NCBI GenBank assembly: GCA_947579605.1
Contig: OX388325.1
Location: forward strand, 8,985,572 to 9,049,571
Reading direction: 5' to 3'
Source: Athripsodes cinereus
Lineage: Eukaryota > Arthropoda > Insecta > Trichoptera > Leptoceridae
DNA: 64,000 nucleotides
The notes beneath the pieces are model-generated. The model was not told the origin of the DNA. It did no database searches and saw only the letters and a list, made by a program, of their open reading frames with translations. The translations under genes were made by a program, and so were the position numbers. Of this stretch, positions 20,740-31,850 are shown piece after piece (the stretch's first letter is position 1; the number at the start of each line of letters is the position of its first letter).

Positions 20740-21000
20740 ACTTATTTCGTTTCTTCTACTTTCATAAAATTTCATCTCGCACGTCGACTCCTTTTACTCA
20801 ACACACGCCCGTCCTTGAGAATTTAATCCACGTGATCAAGCCACGTGGTTCTCGTACGTCCGCGCTTCCTCACACCCTTGCTTTCAGACAAGTATATTTC
20901 TTCTTTGTCATCCATTTCCCATCCATTCGTTCCACATGTCCAAACCATCGTAATGTAACACGCATTCTATCCACAACACTCCACTTGCATAGGCTCATTC
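20740..21000 (-). pseudogene. Decayed RTE-like retroposon C-terminus
   Basis: Minus-strand reading gives RMRVTLRWFGHVERMDGKWM, then a basic stretch, a stop, REPRGLITWIKF and further stops. LRWFGHVERM followed by a GRPRTTW-like block is the usual C-terminal order in RTE-clade proteins. Several stops and shifts make it non-functional. Confidence 0.65.
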
Positions 21001-21079
21001 TAATAACCTCATGTCTCTCCCTTAAATTATTTATTTTAAAACAAACATCTTATGCCAACAGGCATATCAAATAGATATA

Positions 21080-21885
21080 GAAACAAAAAAATAGCAAAAT
21101 TATTATAAACAACAATGTGCCATATTCAAGCATAATAAATTGATTATTTCAATCCGAGATCGACTGAACACCCTGAAACATCTGAGAAAACCTGAAAGGG
21201 CGCTAAAGCAATAACAAAATATATCTATCGAGCTGCATGAAGCCGTTAGGAGAAAACTTAAAATAAATTTTATCTAAATTATATTGAAACACCCAAATCA
21301 AAGTTAATTGTAAACTGAAAATAGTTTCAGTACATTATTTTGATAAATGTGTAGCTTTTTATTATATCTGAACAAATCTATTTGTAGTAATAATTAATTG
21401 TTTGTTAATAATTCCACTGTGACTTTATTAGGTAATTAGCATTATTATTAAATACACGCTACAGTTTCAACATCTTATTTTAATAAATTTCTGCTACGAA
21501 TTGTCGGTCGATAAGTAATATTTTATATTAAACTTGTTGAAATATCAAGTAAAATAAAACATACATAAATATATAAGTATATAAAAAACAGCTGTTTAAG
21601 TCATAAAGGTTATATATTTATCACCTATATTTTATATTATGTTCGCAAGGTCGACGCCCTTGATATCACACATACATATATACATTCATACAAATGCACC
21701 GCACACTTACCCATACATTACATATAGATACTGCGTACCTATATATAATAAATATGTACAATGTGCAAACATAGCAGGTATGTACATATGCATCTACATA
21801 ATATTATATATAGTATATGCCTGACTATATATATTCATAGATTTTTATATATAATACCTAGATGGAGTACTCGTATGTATTTTCA
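21080..21885. other. Unassigned AT-rich sequence
   Basis: No gene or repeat family was identified. The 21640-21830 part is dense in (TA/CA)-type ATACATATA runs. Confidence 0.3.
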
Positions 21886-21891
21886 TTGTAA

Positions 21892-22121
21892 TAAAGTGAG
21901 GCACCATTTTTCGGCACTTTTGACAGATCGGTTGGCGAAAAGAAGTGTGGTAAATCGCTTAAAACGTCGACAAGAACTTCGAAAATTGTCCAATTACGTT
22001 TTTATAAATGTAAAAATCATATATTTTCATAAAAATGCGAGAATTACTTCATAAATGTAGGAAACACCACACGCTTTCGCCAACCGTTCTGTCAAAAAAT
22101 CATAGATTTTTGCCTCACTTT
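21892..22121. mobile_element. MITE with about 60-bp inverted repeats
   Basis: The arms pair as AAAGTGAGGCA at the ends and TTTTGACAGATCGGTTGGCG against CGCCAACCGTTCTGTCAAAA. They are flanked by a possible 6-bp duplication, TTGTAA (21886-21891 and 22121-22126, partly overlapping the right end). There is no ORF. The superfamily is not clear. Confidence 0.7.
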
Positions 22122-22129
22122 TGTAAATG

Positions 22130-23585
22130 AGTCAGGGTTCTAGGTTTTGTATGGAATTCTGTGTATATATTGTGGTATTATCAGTGAAACTATGCATAGT
22201 GCACAATCATATAAATATGCGTGCAGCACGCATTTCTACAGCGAGATGCACCGCGACGTGGGACGACGAAATATTATAATATACAACGTGATAATATGTG
22301 AAAATAGTTTTGCACTATGGGCGGGTTTATTGCAGAGGTGTTATTCTTCCAACTAGTCCAATAAATCTGTTCCGAGATGTTGGTCCAGCGACGCTGAAGT
22401 TACTTGAAGTTACGTTATGTTTCATATTTTATTTAAGTATTTATTCTTTACCGTCTCAAATTGATTACAAGCAAATTAACACAAAAATGAATTTATATCA
22501 AATTCAATCAATATACAGAGGGCGAGTTTATCATAGAGGCGCGATTTCTTCCTATCGGTGGATAGCCGAGAACAAAAAAATATATTTTAAAAATGGACAA
22601 TTCCTATAGTAATAACTTAGAAGCTGGACTCTTAACTCAAAGATAACTTCATGTACAGGGGTCACTTGCGTACGATGACGATGAATTAAAAAGTAGGTAC
22701 CTATATAATATCTTTACATAATGTACAATTGTACAAGTACCTAATTATCTTATATAAAAATAAATATCACAACTACTGATCGAGTATTGCAGCCCGCATT
22801 CTAATGAATTGAATTGATATCAAGTCCTCTGTACTGTATATCGATCACCAAATACTTCTAATACAAAAAAAAACATATTACTATAGACAAGTAACGCAGC
22901 ACTAATTTTCTTAGAGAGCAGGTTCCGAAATTAACATCAAGACACAATACCATTTGCTATTTCACTCTATAACATTAAGATGCTGATACTCTCGTCCGCA
23001 CTTCTAAGCAAGAATTGCAAATCCTATACACCTGACAGAAGTTATAAAAGGACTCCTACAACAAGAAAAAAACTTTGACCGTCTTTCGAGTCGTTCAAGA
23101 CAGATTGATATATTATTTTCAACCCACAATTCGATTGGACTCATAACTAATTTTTCGATTTGAGTTTCGAGTCTAAATTGTCTGTTACTGACGATTTTTT
23201 TTTTAAATTGATACCGTGTAATTTTAAAAATGTATGTGGATGTTGATCTCAGATGTTACAAAGCGCCCTTGAAGTAATATTATCACAAAACGGAGCTATA
23301 TAAATTGTCATCGTATTATTTTGTCTATGCACACATGACAGCTAGAGATACGAAGTCTGTCTTGTACGCATTGCGGCGAGTGTTTCGGACTACAAATCGC
23401 GTGCCTTCCAATGGGGAAAGTGTAGGTAAGTAGGTATATACGATATATAATTTAATGGATTACAATTATGATACCTAATAATCAAGTATTCACTTACGGA
23501 GAGTGCGATGTACTATCAATGGGCAATAACAATTAACACTTACTTACTAGTGTATTTTGACAAATAAAATGTCTAACGAATAGAT
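22130..23585. other. Largely unassigned; contains one short dispersed repeat
   Basis: Bases about 22455-22530 (GATTACAAGCAAATTAACAC, AATATACAGAGGGCGAGTTT) recur at 59140-59205, probably an old retroposon end. Nothing else was recognised. Confidence 0.35.
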
Positions 23586-23589
23586 GAGA

Positions 23590-23730
23590 AAGAAAGTATA
23601 ATATTTGTCTGGAAAAGAGATGTAAGAAGGCGTGGAAATCCGAGAACCACGTGGATCATCAAATTCTCAGGGGGGACTGAGTGACAGTAATCTGCGTGCA
23701 AGAATGAGAAACTGCGGTATATAAGGGAAA
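23590..23730 (+). pseudogene. Short RTE-like retroposon fragment
   Basis: DVRRRGNPRTTWIIKFSGG can be read on the plus strand, the GRPRTTW-type block near the C-terminus of RTE-like proteins, followed by a stop. Weak but typical. Confidence 0.45.
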
Positions 23731-23964
23731 CAAAAGTAGTGATCGAGGATAGGTCAATTTGACGTAATGTTTTCTTTGTCTACTCAACAAAAAATGCGGC
23801 ACGAGGGGTTTAAAATGTGATCCAAAAAAGAGGCGTTTAGAATCCTTCTTCGAGATCGAGTGAGAAGTTAAAGGAAAGGCATTTGTCCAAAGACAGACCC
23901 AAAACGGTTGAACATAAAAAAAAAATATTTGATTTATATTGCAGCAAGCCAAAAATCAGAAACA

Positions 23965-24065
23965 TATGTTATAAAACTTACTTACTTCCGATGGCCGAAC
24001 AGCCCTCGCAGGACCTTTGCCTCCGAAACAATAGATTTCCAAGCCATTCTATCTTGAGCAACGTT
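23965..24065 (-). pseudogene. Non-LTR retroposon 3' end with (AAGT)n tail
   Basis: Minus-strand reading is AQDRMAWKSIVSEAKVLRGL, then FGHRK and a stop, followed by GTAAGTAAGT. AQDR-AWKS-V-EAK-L-G is the end of a common lepidopteran non-LTR ORF. The block around 24019-24060 is repeated at 24061-24105 (about 43 bp). Confidence 0.6.
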
Positions 24066-24459
24066 CCGAAACAATAGATCTCTAAGCCCTTCTATCTTGA
24101 GCAATTCAATGCTATAAAAAATATATTTTCTCTAAACTAGTTTTCAAATCGGACATTCACACGAACACATAACAAATTATATAATAAAGATTATCAGATA
24201 GATACTAGCTGATATGGCAGTGTATGATGACCACTCTTTTATGTACACACCTTTCTCTTGTTAAATTACTTAAAACATGTTTTAAAAATTATCTATCAAT
24301 CTATTCATCCATTGCATCTAATAATTATGTATTAACATTATAATCAATTTGTAAAACTCTATGACAGAAAATTATACACTAGTGTGGACATCTTGCAAGA
24401 TCACATAATATTTGACATTGACGTTTAGAAGTGAAAATCTCAAAGACATTATATTATAA

Positions 24460-24940
24460 TTTCGTCGGTAGCCTGGAGGTAGAGTCTCGGCCTTGTGAAC
24501 AAGGGGTCCGGGGTTCGATCCCAGGTGCCGGCAAACTCCCCTTTCACGACACAAGCTTCAAGAATCGGGAAGCACAACCCCTTCCCGATCCCTTTGGAGT
24601 GTTAGGTGTGTGGATTGTAGTTTTTTTAATTTTTTTTTAAAACTAATTTGTGTGGCTATTTTTTTTAATGTTTGTGTTTTTGTTATTATTATTTCTATTT
24701 CTGTTTAGTGTTAATGTGACGTGGTTAGATGGAAGAAATCACTATAGTGATAATCTCGCCACTGCACATCATCACATTTTTTCTTGTGTATATTGCTTTA
24801 TTTAATTTGTTATATGAATGATGATGTGCAAGAAGAATAAAATAAATAAATAAATAAGCTTTTAGCCTACTGTGAAAGGTGTATAAGGTTTTATTTGGGT
24901 TTATAACATAAACCCAGATATATCTTTAAAAAAAAAAAAA
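24460..24940 (+). mobile_element. tRNA-derived SINE S1, interrupted copy
   Basis: The head has an A-box-like TAGCCTGGAGG (24469-24479) and B box GGTTCGATCC (24512-24521). The body runs to CACAAGCTT, is broken at 24559, and resumes at 24862 with TTAGCCTACTGTGAAAGGTG. It ends in AGATATATCTTTAAAAAAAA. The uninterrupted copy at 3680-3855 confirms the two parts belong together. Confidence 0.85.
24559..24855 (+). mobile_element. Family G retroposon inserted in the S1 SINE
   Basis: The 297-bp insert is bracketed by AAGCTT (24553-24558 and 24856-24861), a 6-bp duplication of SINE sequence. It carries GACGTGGTTAGATGGAAGAA and GATAATCTCGCCACTGCAC and ends with (AAAT)n. The same 3' end is at 2204-2375. 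Confidence 0.75.
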
Positions 24941-25009
24941 TATAACTAAGGCTGTGCATTCAAAAAACAACACATGAGAGAGTAATATGTGTTATAGTGT
25001 TTTTTTTTA

Positions 25010-25085
25010 AAGGTAATTTTTCCATTCTGCCCTGACCGCTAATCGTACCCGGGACCTCGTGACTCATGTTCTCTCCGCATCAAAA
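25010..25085 (-). repeat. SINE S2 fragment (tRNA-like head)
   Basis: ATTCTGCCCTGACCGCTAAT, then CGTACCCGGGACCTCGTGAC matches the head of the S2 SINE at 47866-48107, with a degenerate B box. Confidence 0.6.
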
Positions 25086-25148
25086 CGTATCTTTATTTAG
25101 AGTATATACGTAATAAATAAAGCCTTGTGGATCGGCAGCGACACACCT

Positions 25149-25891
25149 GAGGCCTGAGTCAACAACACACTTTCGTCTCACGTTCCCGCTCCGTTATGGG
25201 GTGTTCACATTTGGCGAATATCGCCATCCGAATTTCAAAATATAACGCCAGGCGAAAAAACAAAATTCGCCGTACGCCCATTGATCGTCACACCTGTTCA
25301 CACAAGTCCACCGATATAGAAACGATCTGTCAGATGCGTTTTGATTTTGACACTGTTTTCAAAATGGCGTCGAGATGGAGATCGCGAAGTGTTTATTTTT
25401 AGTCGAAAATGTTATAGTAGAGGTTATAAGGCGCCTTTTAATTAAGGAAACAAACGCCACAAACCAACAACAAAGATAACAGCTGTCACGAAGCGGAAAA
25501 CATTTATAAAATTTATAGGTTATGAAGTTTTTACCATAGATATGAACGCCGCGCACATCTGCGCATGCGCGAATCGTTCAATCGTCCGAAAATGTTGGAA
25601 GGTGGTCAACTCGAGACGATATCGTTTCTACTGGTTTTTATCGTTTCAGACTAGCTGTCATTTTGTTCACACGGTTCAAATGGCTGGCGATATTTTGGTG
25701 CCTGGCGATATTCGCCAAAGTGAGAACACCACATTAGCGTTCGGGTGCAGACGATGTTGCAAGCAAGTGTCAATTTCGTTGCCAAGATACACAATAGTTA
25801 CGAAAATTAACACTTTGGCGCACCATCGTCTGCACCCGAACGCTAGCGGAGCGGGAACGTGACGCGATAGTGTGTTGTTGACTCAGGCCTC
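25149..25891. mobile_element. Palindromic MITE (about 203 bp) with a Harbinger MITE inside
   Basis: The outer arms begin GAGGCCTGAGTCAACAACAC and continue through CACGTTCCCGCTCCG (left) and the mirror sequence ending GACTCAGGCCTC (right). Once the inner element is removed, the arm continues into CGTTCGGGTGCAGACGATG (25738 on), which pairs with CATCGTCTGCACCCGAACG (25827 on). So each arm is about 65 bp. No clear target duplication was found. Confidence 0.8.
25197..25733. mobile_element. PIF/Harbinger-type MITE, copy 1 (537 bp)
   Basis: TIRs TGGGGTGTTCACATTTGGCG and, in reverse complement, TGTGGTGTTCTCACTTTGGC. They are flanked by TTA on both sides (25194-25196, 25734-25736), the target choice of PIF/Harbinger elements. 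It contains only short ORFs without recognisable domains. It is over 90% similar by eye to 34222-34742. Confidence 0.85.
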
Positions 25892-26029
25892 TGCACGATT
25901 ATGTCACCGTATATGATCGGGATGAGACCATCTAGGGTAGCAAGCGGTACGATACAACCAGTGAGTTTTGTATATTATATATACACTAGCAACTCAAACG
26001 AAAAATTGGTCCAAAATAATTTCATATTA

Positions 26030-26285
26030 ATTAGTCTGGCAATGGGCTGGTCATGTGGTTAGACGAGAGGATGGCAGGTGGACTTCCAAAATTCTTGAAT
26101 GGAGGCCGTGGGAGGACAAAAGAAGCGTAGGAAGACCCCAAAATGATGGGTTGACGATATTGTCCAGATAATGGGAAAATAGTGGTATCGTGTTGCTCGA
26201 GATAAGAAAGTGTGGAAAAGTTTTGAAGAGGCCTATATCCAGCAGTGGAGAGAAGAGGGCTAGCAGTAAGTAAGTAAGTAATTAG
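26030..26285 (+). pseudogene. Non-LTR retroposon 3' end with (TAAG)n tail
   Basis: Plus-strand reading: WQWAGHVVRREDGRWTSKIL, EWRPWEDKRSVGRPQ, with a later shift, then VWKSFEEAYIQQWREEG and a stop, followed by AGTAAGTAAGTAAGTAA. The order WAGH--R--D-RW---L-W-P--G-R--GRP is a standard RTE-like C-terminus. One frameshift lies near 26140. Confidence 0.7.
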
Positions 26286-26289
26286 TCTT

Positions 26290-26585
26290 TAATAAGCGCT
26301 GGTCCAAAAATTAATATTTTTACTGTAGGGATCCATTTATGACTAAGTCAAGTAGGTATATAGAATGTGCAATACTTACGTAGTAGTGCGAGCGATATAA
26401 TTAGCTTCTTAATGCTATGGAGTGCAATAGTCAATATTCACTGTCTTGATATTTATTTTGGAACCTAATTTCTGAAAAAAATCAGTACTGAGATACTAGT
26501 CTACGATATGAAACCTCGCTGGGTACAAGTTGACTTCCATGCAAAGTCCAGTGGTCCATTCAGAATTACATAATCCTATTATATA
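26290..26585. other. Unassigned
   Basis: No gene, TIR pair or family match was seen in this stretch. Confidence 0.3.
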
Positions 26586-26589
26586 GGTA

Positions 26590-26765
26590 AAGAAGATTGA
26601 CAGCTTTCTGCCCTTGGTAACGCCATTTGCTTCCGTATGCACGCTATCCTGTTCATCGTACTTCATTGTGTCATTAGGGTGTCCTTCCTATTCTAGAATC
26701 TAGTTTACATGGTCTAACCATTTAATCCTCGGATGGCCACGTCTCCGAGCACCATTCTGCTCAGC
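26590..26765 (-). pseudogene. RTE-like retroposon fragment
   Basis: Minus-strand reading GARRRGHPRIKWLDHV followed by a stop is the GRPR-KWLD block of RTE-like proteins; the rest is decayed. Confidence 0.5.
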
Positions 26766-27119
26766 CATAATAATAATATATGACAACCAATTTAGCAAAA
26801 ACTTGGAAAAAACGCAGTGTGAATTTGATGACAAAATAGCGATCGCATTTACGTGATTTTATAACATCGAAATAGTGATTCATTAATCACCATTGACAAA
26901 ACAAAGTAGGTACTGTAGGAAAAAAGTAATAAACTAATGTTTCAGTTGAAAACCGAAACCTTGAATTAAGGCAGTCGTCTAGAATTATTTTTATTATGTT
27001 CTATATGACCTTGCTTCAAAACAAATTACAACCATCTACTATAAAATTGGTCATTAACTCGTTAGTGAAAAACAGTGGTTAACTTTATTACGAGTTTTAG
27101 TCCATCTGCCTATCTATAC

Positions 27120-27300
27120 AATTACGGCCTCTCACAAAAGCGGGGTAGCCAGTGGAATAACTTTTTTGGAATAAACCCAAATACAGCCCAAGCACCCTCA
27201 CAGTAAGCATTATGCTTGTCTCGTGAAAACGGATTAATTTGATAACGGGTTAATCGAACCTAGATCTCCCGATTGAGTCCAAGATTTTATCATCAGGCTA
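27120..27300 (-). repeat. Family A fragment and S1-like debris
   Basis: CTCACAAAAGCGGGGTAGCC matches inverted family A. CATTATGCTTGTCTCGTGAA, then GAACCTAGATCTCCCGATTG resembles a worn S1 SINE head/body. Confidence 0.45.
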
Positions 27301-27534
27301 CTGACCACCTCTACAAACTCTACATGTTAAATGTCTTGTACGAGATGACGAAAAACTGCCCTATACTGTACACTTAAATTATAGAAAAGAGTGAGAAAGT
27401 TATTCTTTGTCGACGAATCCACGTTAAAGGTTTAAGTTAACCTTAAAAATCGTAAAATTTAATTCTCATTCAAAAAGCATATTTTTGGAATTCGCAGCGT
27501 ATTAGAAAACCGTTGCTCACTAATTTGATTACTG

Positions 27535-27740
27535 TTTTTTTTTTTGCAAAATGTTTTTTTTTTTTGCAAAATCCCTGAATCCCCCCGAGTCTTTGTTTTT
27601 TCTGTCTCACTGTTAACTTGTTATTTTTTATTTGCTTTGTTTCTTTTATTATTTTTCCTGCTGAAATCGCCTTGGCCGAAAGCTGTAATGATCACAGTGC
27701 AGGGTGACATTTTTAAAATAATAATAATAATAATTATTTT
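27535..27740 (+). repeat. Retroposon 3' end with (ATA)n tail
   Basis: CTGAAATCGCCTTGGCCGAA, then AGCTGTAATGATCACAGTGC precedes a run of ATA. A related piece is at 12183-12225. The ORF over it is not coding. Confidence 0.5.
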
Positions 27741-28014
27741 AACTGCATGGGTTACAATGAATTTTTAAAAGTTATTTGTTAAAAAATTCACGAATATTGA
27801 AAAAAATATTAACAGTGTGCCCAACAGCATTGGTCATTAGCCCGAATGGCTCCGTCATAGCATAATGATAGGCCAAGAAATAATATGATGTCAAATTGTA
27901 CATGAAATTATGAAGTAAGCGTTACACCACTCCTCATATGGAAGCGAGGAGCGGTCGAAAAATTTAATAACAACGTAAGTGAATTATGTAAGCCTTTTGT
28001 ATTATTAGTCATTT

Positions 28015-28250
28015 GTCTTGAGGCTTTGTGTAAAATGTTAAGTACATTACGCAGTTCAGCGAAAATTCAAAAGGCCTTATTCTGATATCAAGACAATTAA
28101 CGTTTTCAATTCAGCGATGAGGTATGGCATCCATCAGAAATGTTATATATTTTATAGCATAAGGAGGTCGACTTGTATGTTTATTACATGTAGTTAGTTC
28201 ATACGCTACCCCATCTAAGGGATATGCCGTGATGTTTTAGATAGATAGTA
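28015..28250 (+). repeat. Family A repeat
   Basis: TTTTCAATTCAGCGATGAGG, GTATGTTTATTACATGTAG, then TAAGGGATATGCCGTGATG and TAGATAGATAG. Nearly full length and diverged. Confidence 0.75.
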
Positions 28251-28282
28251 AAGATAAACAATTCTGAGAACAAACAAGATCA

Positions 28283-28312
28283 TTTTGATAATGACTTGTA
28301 AGTCGAAACCAG
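28283..28312 (+). ncRNA. Hammerhead-like hairpin, Penelope-type, copy 1
   Basis: TTGATAAT, then the stem GACTT/AAGTC (28293-28304) with a two-base loop, then GAAACC. This is the order of a hammerhead core (CUGANGA, stem II, GAAA) with two departures from the first motif, so cleavage is unlikely here. Compare 31941-32000 and 32177-32200. Confidence 0.4.
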
Positions 28313-28497
28313 GTTACTAGATCTATTAATAAATACAGGATTACTCAAACAGTTTGTAATTTCCATAAATTAATATGGAGTTTAACAAAAAAAATGTGCA
28401 ATCAATCAAAAAACAAGATTCTATTTCATTCACAGCCATTTTGTATTGCAGAGATCTTTTTTCTAACTATTGACAATTCCAGATGGTATAGGTTTGG

Positions 28498-28872
28498 CGT
28501 CGTTTAACAGAATTCAGCCTCTCTCAAAAGCCCTAGTGAAAAATACAGTCTTTAATTTGCTCCTAAAGCTGAATAAAGGTAGGTTGACTCTCAGTGGCGA
28601 TTTCATCAGACAAAATATCTATCGTCGTTTAACAGAATTCAGCCTCTCTCAAAAGCCCTAGTGAAAAATGCAGTCTTTAATTTGCTCCTAAAGCTGAATA
28701 AAGGTAGGTTGACTCTCAGTGGCGATTTCATCAGACAAAATATCTATCGTCGTTTAACAGAATTCAGCCTCTCTCAAAAGCCCTAGTGAAAAATGCAGTC
28801 TTTAATTTGCTCCTAAAGCTGAATAAAGGTAGGTTGACTCTCAGTGGCGATTTCATCAGACAAAATATCTAT
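28498..28872. repeat. Three tandem copies of a 125-bp unit
   Basis: CGTCGTTTAACAGAATTCAG starts at 28498, 28623 and 28748. The copies are nearly identical. 125 is not a multiple of three, so the reading frame changes between units and the array is not coding. Confidence 0.92.
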
Positions 28873-28884
28873 AACATTATGAAA

Positions 28885-29090
28885 TAAGCATTACAGAATT
28901 GGTGAACGTTGTCCATGGACACCGAAAGTAATCACTTAAGCCAGCCTAGAGCCAATTCGCAAGCGTTTAGACGTTTTTCTCACTTCTTCCAAATGATTTT
29001 TGCGCAATGTTACATTGTGTAAACATGGTTCTAAAACCGAGATGTCCGATTGGTTGTCATCTGCACATTGTGCCCGAATTCAGTGAAGCA
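28885..29090 (+). repeat. Dispersed repeat family F, copy 2
   Basis: It contains GACACCGAAAGTAATCACTT, AAGCCAGCCTAGAGCC and GCGCAATGTTACATTGTGTA, and matches the reverse complement of 2685-2890 with many substitutions, followed by an A-run. It directly follows the 125-bp tandem array. Confidence 0.65.
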
Positions 29091-29094
29091 ATAA

Positions 29095-30070
29095 AAAAAA
29101 AATAGTAAACATTCATTATGAAATTGTCGATATAAGTAAAACAGGCTTCTGGGAAATTTAGCTCTAACAATAACACTACGCTTACATTGACCAAGTTATG
29201 TAGTAGGTACTTAATCAAAATATGAACAACCCAAAAAATCTACAGAATGAGTCATATAAAAAAAAACAGTCATAAACAATTTGTTTTCTATTAGACGTGC
29301 ACTATGGTGACATCAGCCAGAGCAAATAATGAAATAACCAAAACATAATAATATTAATAAACAGTGCCAAATGTTCTAATTAAATTACCAGCTTGATGTT
29401 CTTACTTCTCCTGCACATACTGAATTTTGTCATCGATTGTGGGTCAACAAACGCAGATGATCGGCGGTGGAAACATTAGTAAGTACACCAATAAAAACAT
29501 GACTAATGCCGAATAAATAACAATATCAAACAAATAATGTTAAAACTATATATCTGTACCTTGCCAGAGTGAAACTACACTAAGTGAAATTTTGGCAAAT
29601 GTTGTAATATTATTGTTCTTAGTATTAGTCCTCGTAATGCTTTTTTTGATGAAATATTCACTAATGTTGAAAACGCAATGCATGTTGGATGATTTATTCG
29701 GCGCCGTTTAATGGAGTATCCATCTCAAGGGCGATTAGATTACATACATAGATTACATACTATTAGGTAGACATTAGTGACTTATCTTTTAAAATCTGTT
29801 TTGTAAATAAAATAAATAAATAAATAAATAAATAAATAAATACTATGATAATATTATGTTTGTGAAAACAAAATAACGATATTTTATCAATCAGACGATT
29901 GGAGAACCATGTTTGCACTATTGCTATTTTATCGTTAAAGATTTAGAAAAAGGGGCTGCAATAGTTAGTAACAATAGTCAACAATTATTTTTGACAGAAA
30001 ATAATTGTTAAATTAACAAACATGTGAGAAGTAAATGTAGTTTAATAGAAAAAACTTCAAATGTCCGTAA
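29095..30070. other. Unassigned, with a (AAAT)n tail
   Basis: An (AAAT)n run at about 29808-29845 follows TTTTAAAATCTGTTTTGTAA, so it is probably the 3' end of a retroposon. No other feature was recognised. Confidence 0.35.
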
Positions 30071-30073
30071 ATT

Positions 30074-30254
30074 CCTTTTTTTAAAAAGATGTATACATCT
30101 GAGTTTTTGTGATAAACTCCAATACAACCTTATACACCTTTCACAGTTAGCTAAAATCTTGTTTAGTGAAAGTGGAGTTTGCTGGCACTTGGGATCGAAC
30201 TGCGCACTTCTTGTAGATGAGGCCGAGACTCTATTTCCAGACTACCGACGGACG
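30074..30254 (-). mobile_element. tRNA-derived SINE S1, full-length diverged copy
   Basis: In reverse complement the head reads GTAGTCTGGAAATAGAGTCT, with B-box-like GTTCGATCCC and the body AAACTCCACTTTCAC and TTAGCTAACTGTGAAAGG, ending in AAAAAAAGG. More diverged than 3680-3855. Confidence 0.75.
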
Positions 30255-30609
30255 TAATGAAATAATGAAATACGACGTCTCGTGACATATTGTGATTTCT
30301 CTCCGACATACAGATATATGTATTCATACTAACTAATATTCAACAAGTCTGTCGCGACAGTTTGGCGTTATATTTGGTGCGTACTTGTGCAGAAACGAAT
30401 ACATAATTCATGCCTTCATATAATATGTACAACAAAAGATGTGGATTCAGCGATATCATTCTGAGACGTCCATATATAGAAATTTCAAACTCTTTCAAGA
30501 GTATAATAATGGAAAATATGTAAAAATAAATAGTAGGTATAATATAATAATATAAATGGAATAATTTTATAGTCTGCAAGATAAAGAATATATTAAACGA
30601 ATGATTAAC

Positions 30610-30755
30610 AGGCAGACCAGTGATAACCTGGATGTCCACAATGGCCAGGGACCTGAGGGATGCAGAGCTGCGTTCAGAGGACTCGGAGAGCCGACCCCAA
30701 ATAAAATATATCTATAAAGGTAAGGGCGAAGAAGAAGATTAACAGAGCACTCAAA
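30610..30755 (+). pseudogene. Short non-LTR retroposon 3' end
   Basis: MARDLRDAELRSEDSESRP, then KGKGEEED can be read on the plus strand. LRDAE-R-EDR----P is the end of a common insect endonuclease/reverse transcriptase. The (GAA)n tail is at 30728-30737. Confidence 0.45.
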
Positions 30756-30859
30756 GTAGCCTACAATTTGGATAGACTAACAATAACCACTGAAAAGATG
30801 AAATTCAACTTGCAGAAAAAAGCGAAAGACTTTTTCAATACGGGAACTCCACGGAGTCC

Positions 30860-31845
30860 CAAAATTAATTAAATCTATCAAATATAAGGTTTGATTTCTG
30901 TTAAGTCTTATCTATGCAATTGACACAGTGAAATTAAAATAACTCTTTCGATAGTATCGGTCACGTTATTAGTATTAAACAAAAACGCTAAATAGTTCAG
31001 TTTTGAAGGTGGTGATTACAATAATGTTGTTGATTTCCAGGAATTTCCCTACTAAACTGATCTGCGTCACATATCTTTGCGGTTGACCACAAAATCCGTC
31101 ACGAATAATGAACAACATAGTACAATAATTATACATTATCAGCGTCAGCTATTTTACAATTCTTATCTTTAACGCACGTAACACGACGTCGACAACACAT
31201 TGTGTATTGTCGATGTCTTTGGTTGCGTAGAATGAGGTAGTCATCAAAGGTGTCTTTGATTTATTTCAAGCAAAATCACGACAAATGTAAATAAAAGAAC
31301 AGATAAATACGTAAATTTCTTACAAAAGTCAGCATCATTCTATACCACGCTTCGCAATTAAATAATATGAATATTGGTGTTCCAACTAATTTTTTTATAA
31401 TATATTCCTTGGATGTACATATGTAGTGGATTCCCTTACTATTCTAATCTCTTCCAAATAATGTTGAAACAACTTTATTTATCGGATATTTCAGGAGTCC
31501 AAGGACTCCTACTTATCCGTTTAGGTGACAATTTATTTATCTTTTAACTCTTACTAGTCTGTCAGTACTACTATGCCAGTGCTGGCATCTCCATCTCTTT
31601 CAACTAATACAAACTGTTTAAGATACATCGACAGTCTAGTTCCATAACTCAACAAGTCAAAATTTTCGATTAAATTGGCACACAATCAATGCCTCTCTTC
31701 CAATTTCACAAACAAATAACTATAAAAAGTACACGGTTGACTTTATATATTAAATATTTAGTTATGGAAAAAAATAATGTACCAATTCTCAATTTCACAA
31801 ATAAATAGGTACTTCGAAAGTTTAACTATTGAACGATTTTATAAC
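30860..31845. other. Unassigned AT-rich sequence
   Basis: Nothing was supported except short direct similarities (TTTCAGGAGTCCAAGGACTC near 31490) to 33248, where TTTCAGGAGCCGGACGACTC occurs. This may be an old repeat. Confidence 0.3.
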
Positions 31846-31850
31846 TGCTT

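Noticed and set aside
24465..24530. tRNA-like A and B boxes suggesting a tRNA gene
   Set aside because: The acceptor stem does not close, and identical heads with SINE bodies occur at 3680-3855 and 30074-30254. The same argument applies to 48041-48107.
28470..28661. ORF over the 125-bp tandem units
   Set aside because: The repeat length is not divisible by three, so the frame is not kept between units, and no family is recognisable.
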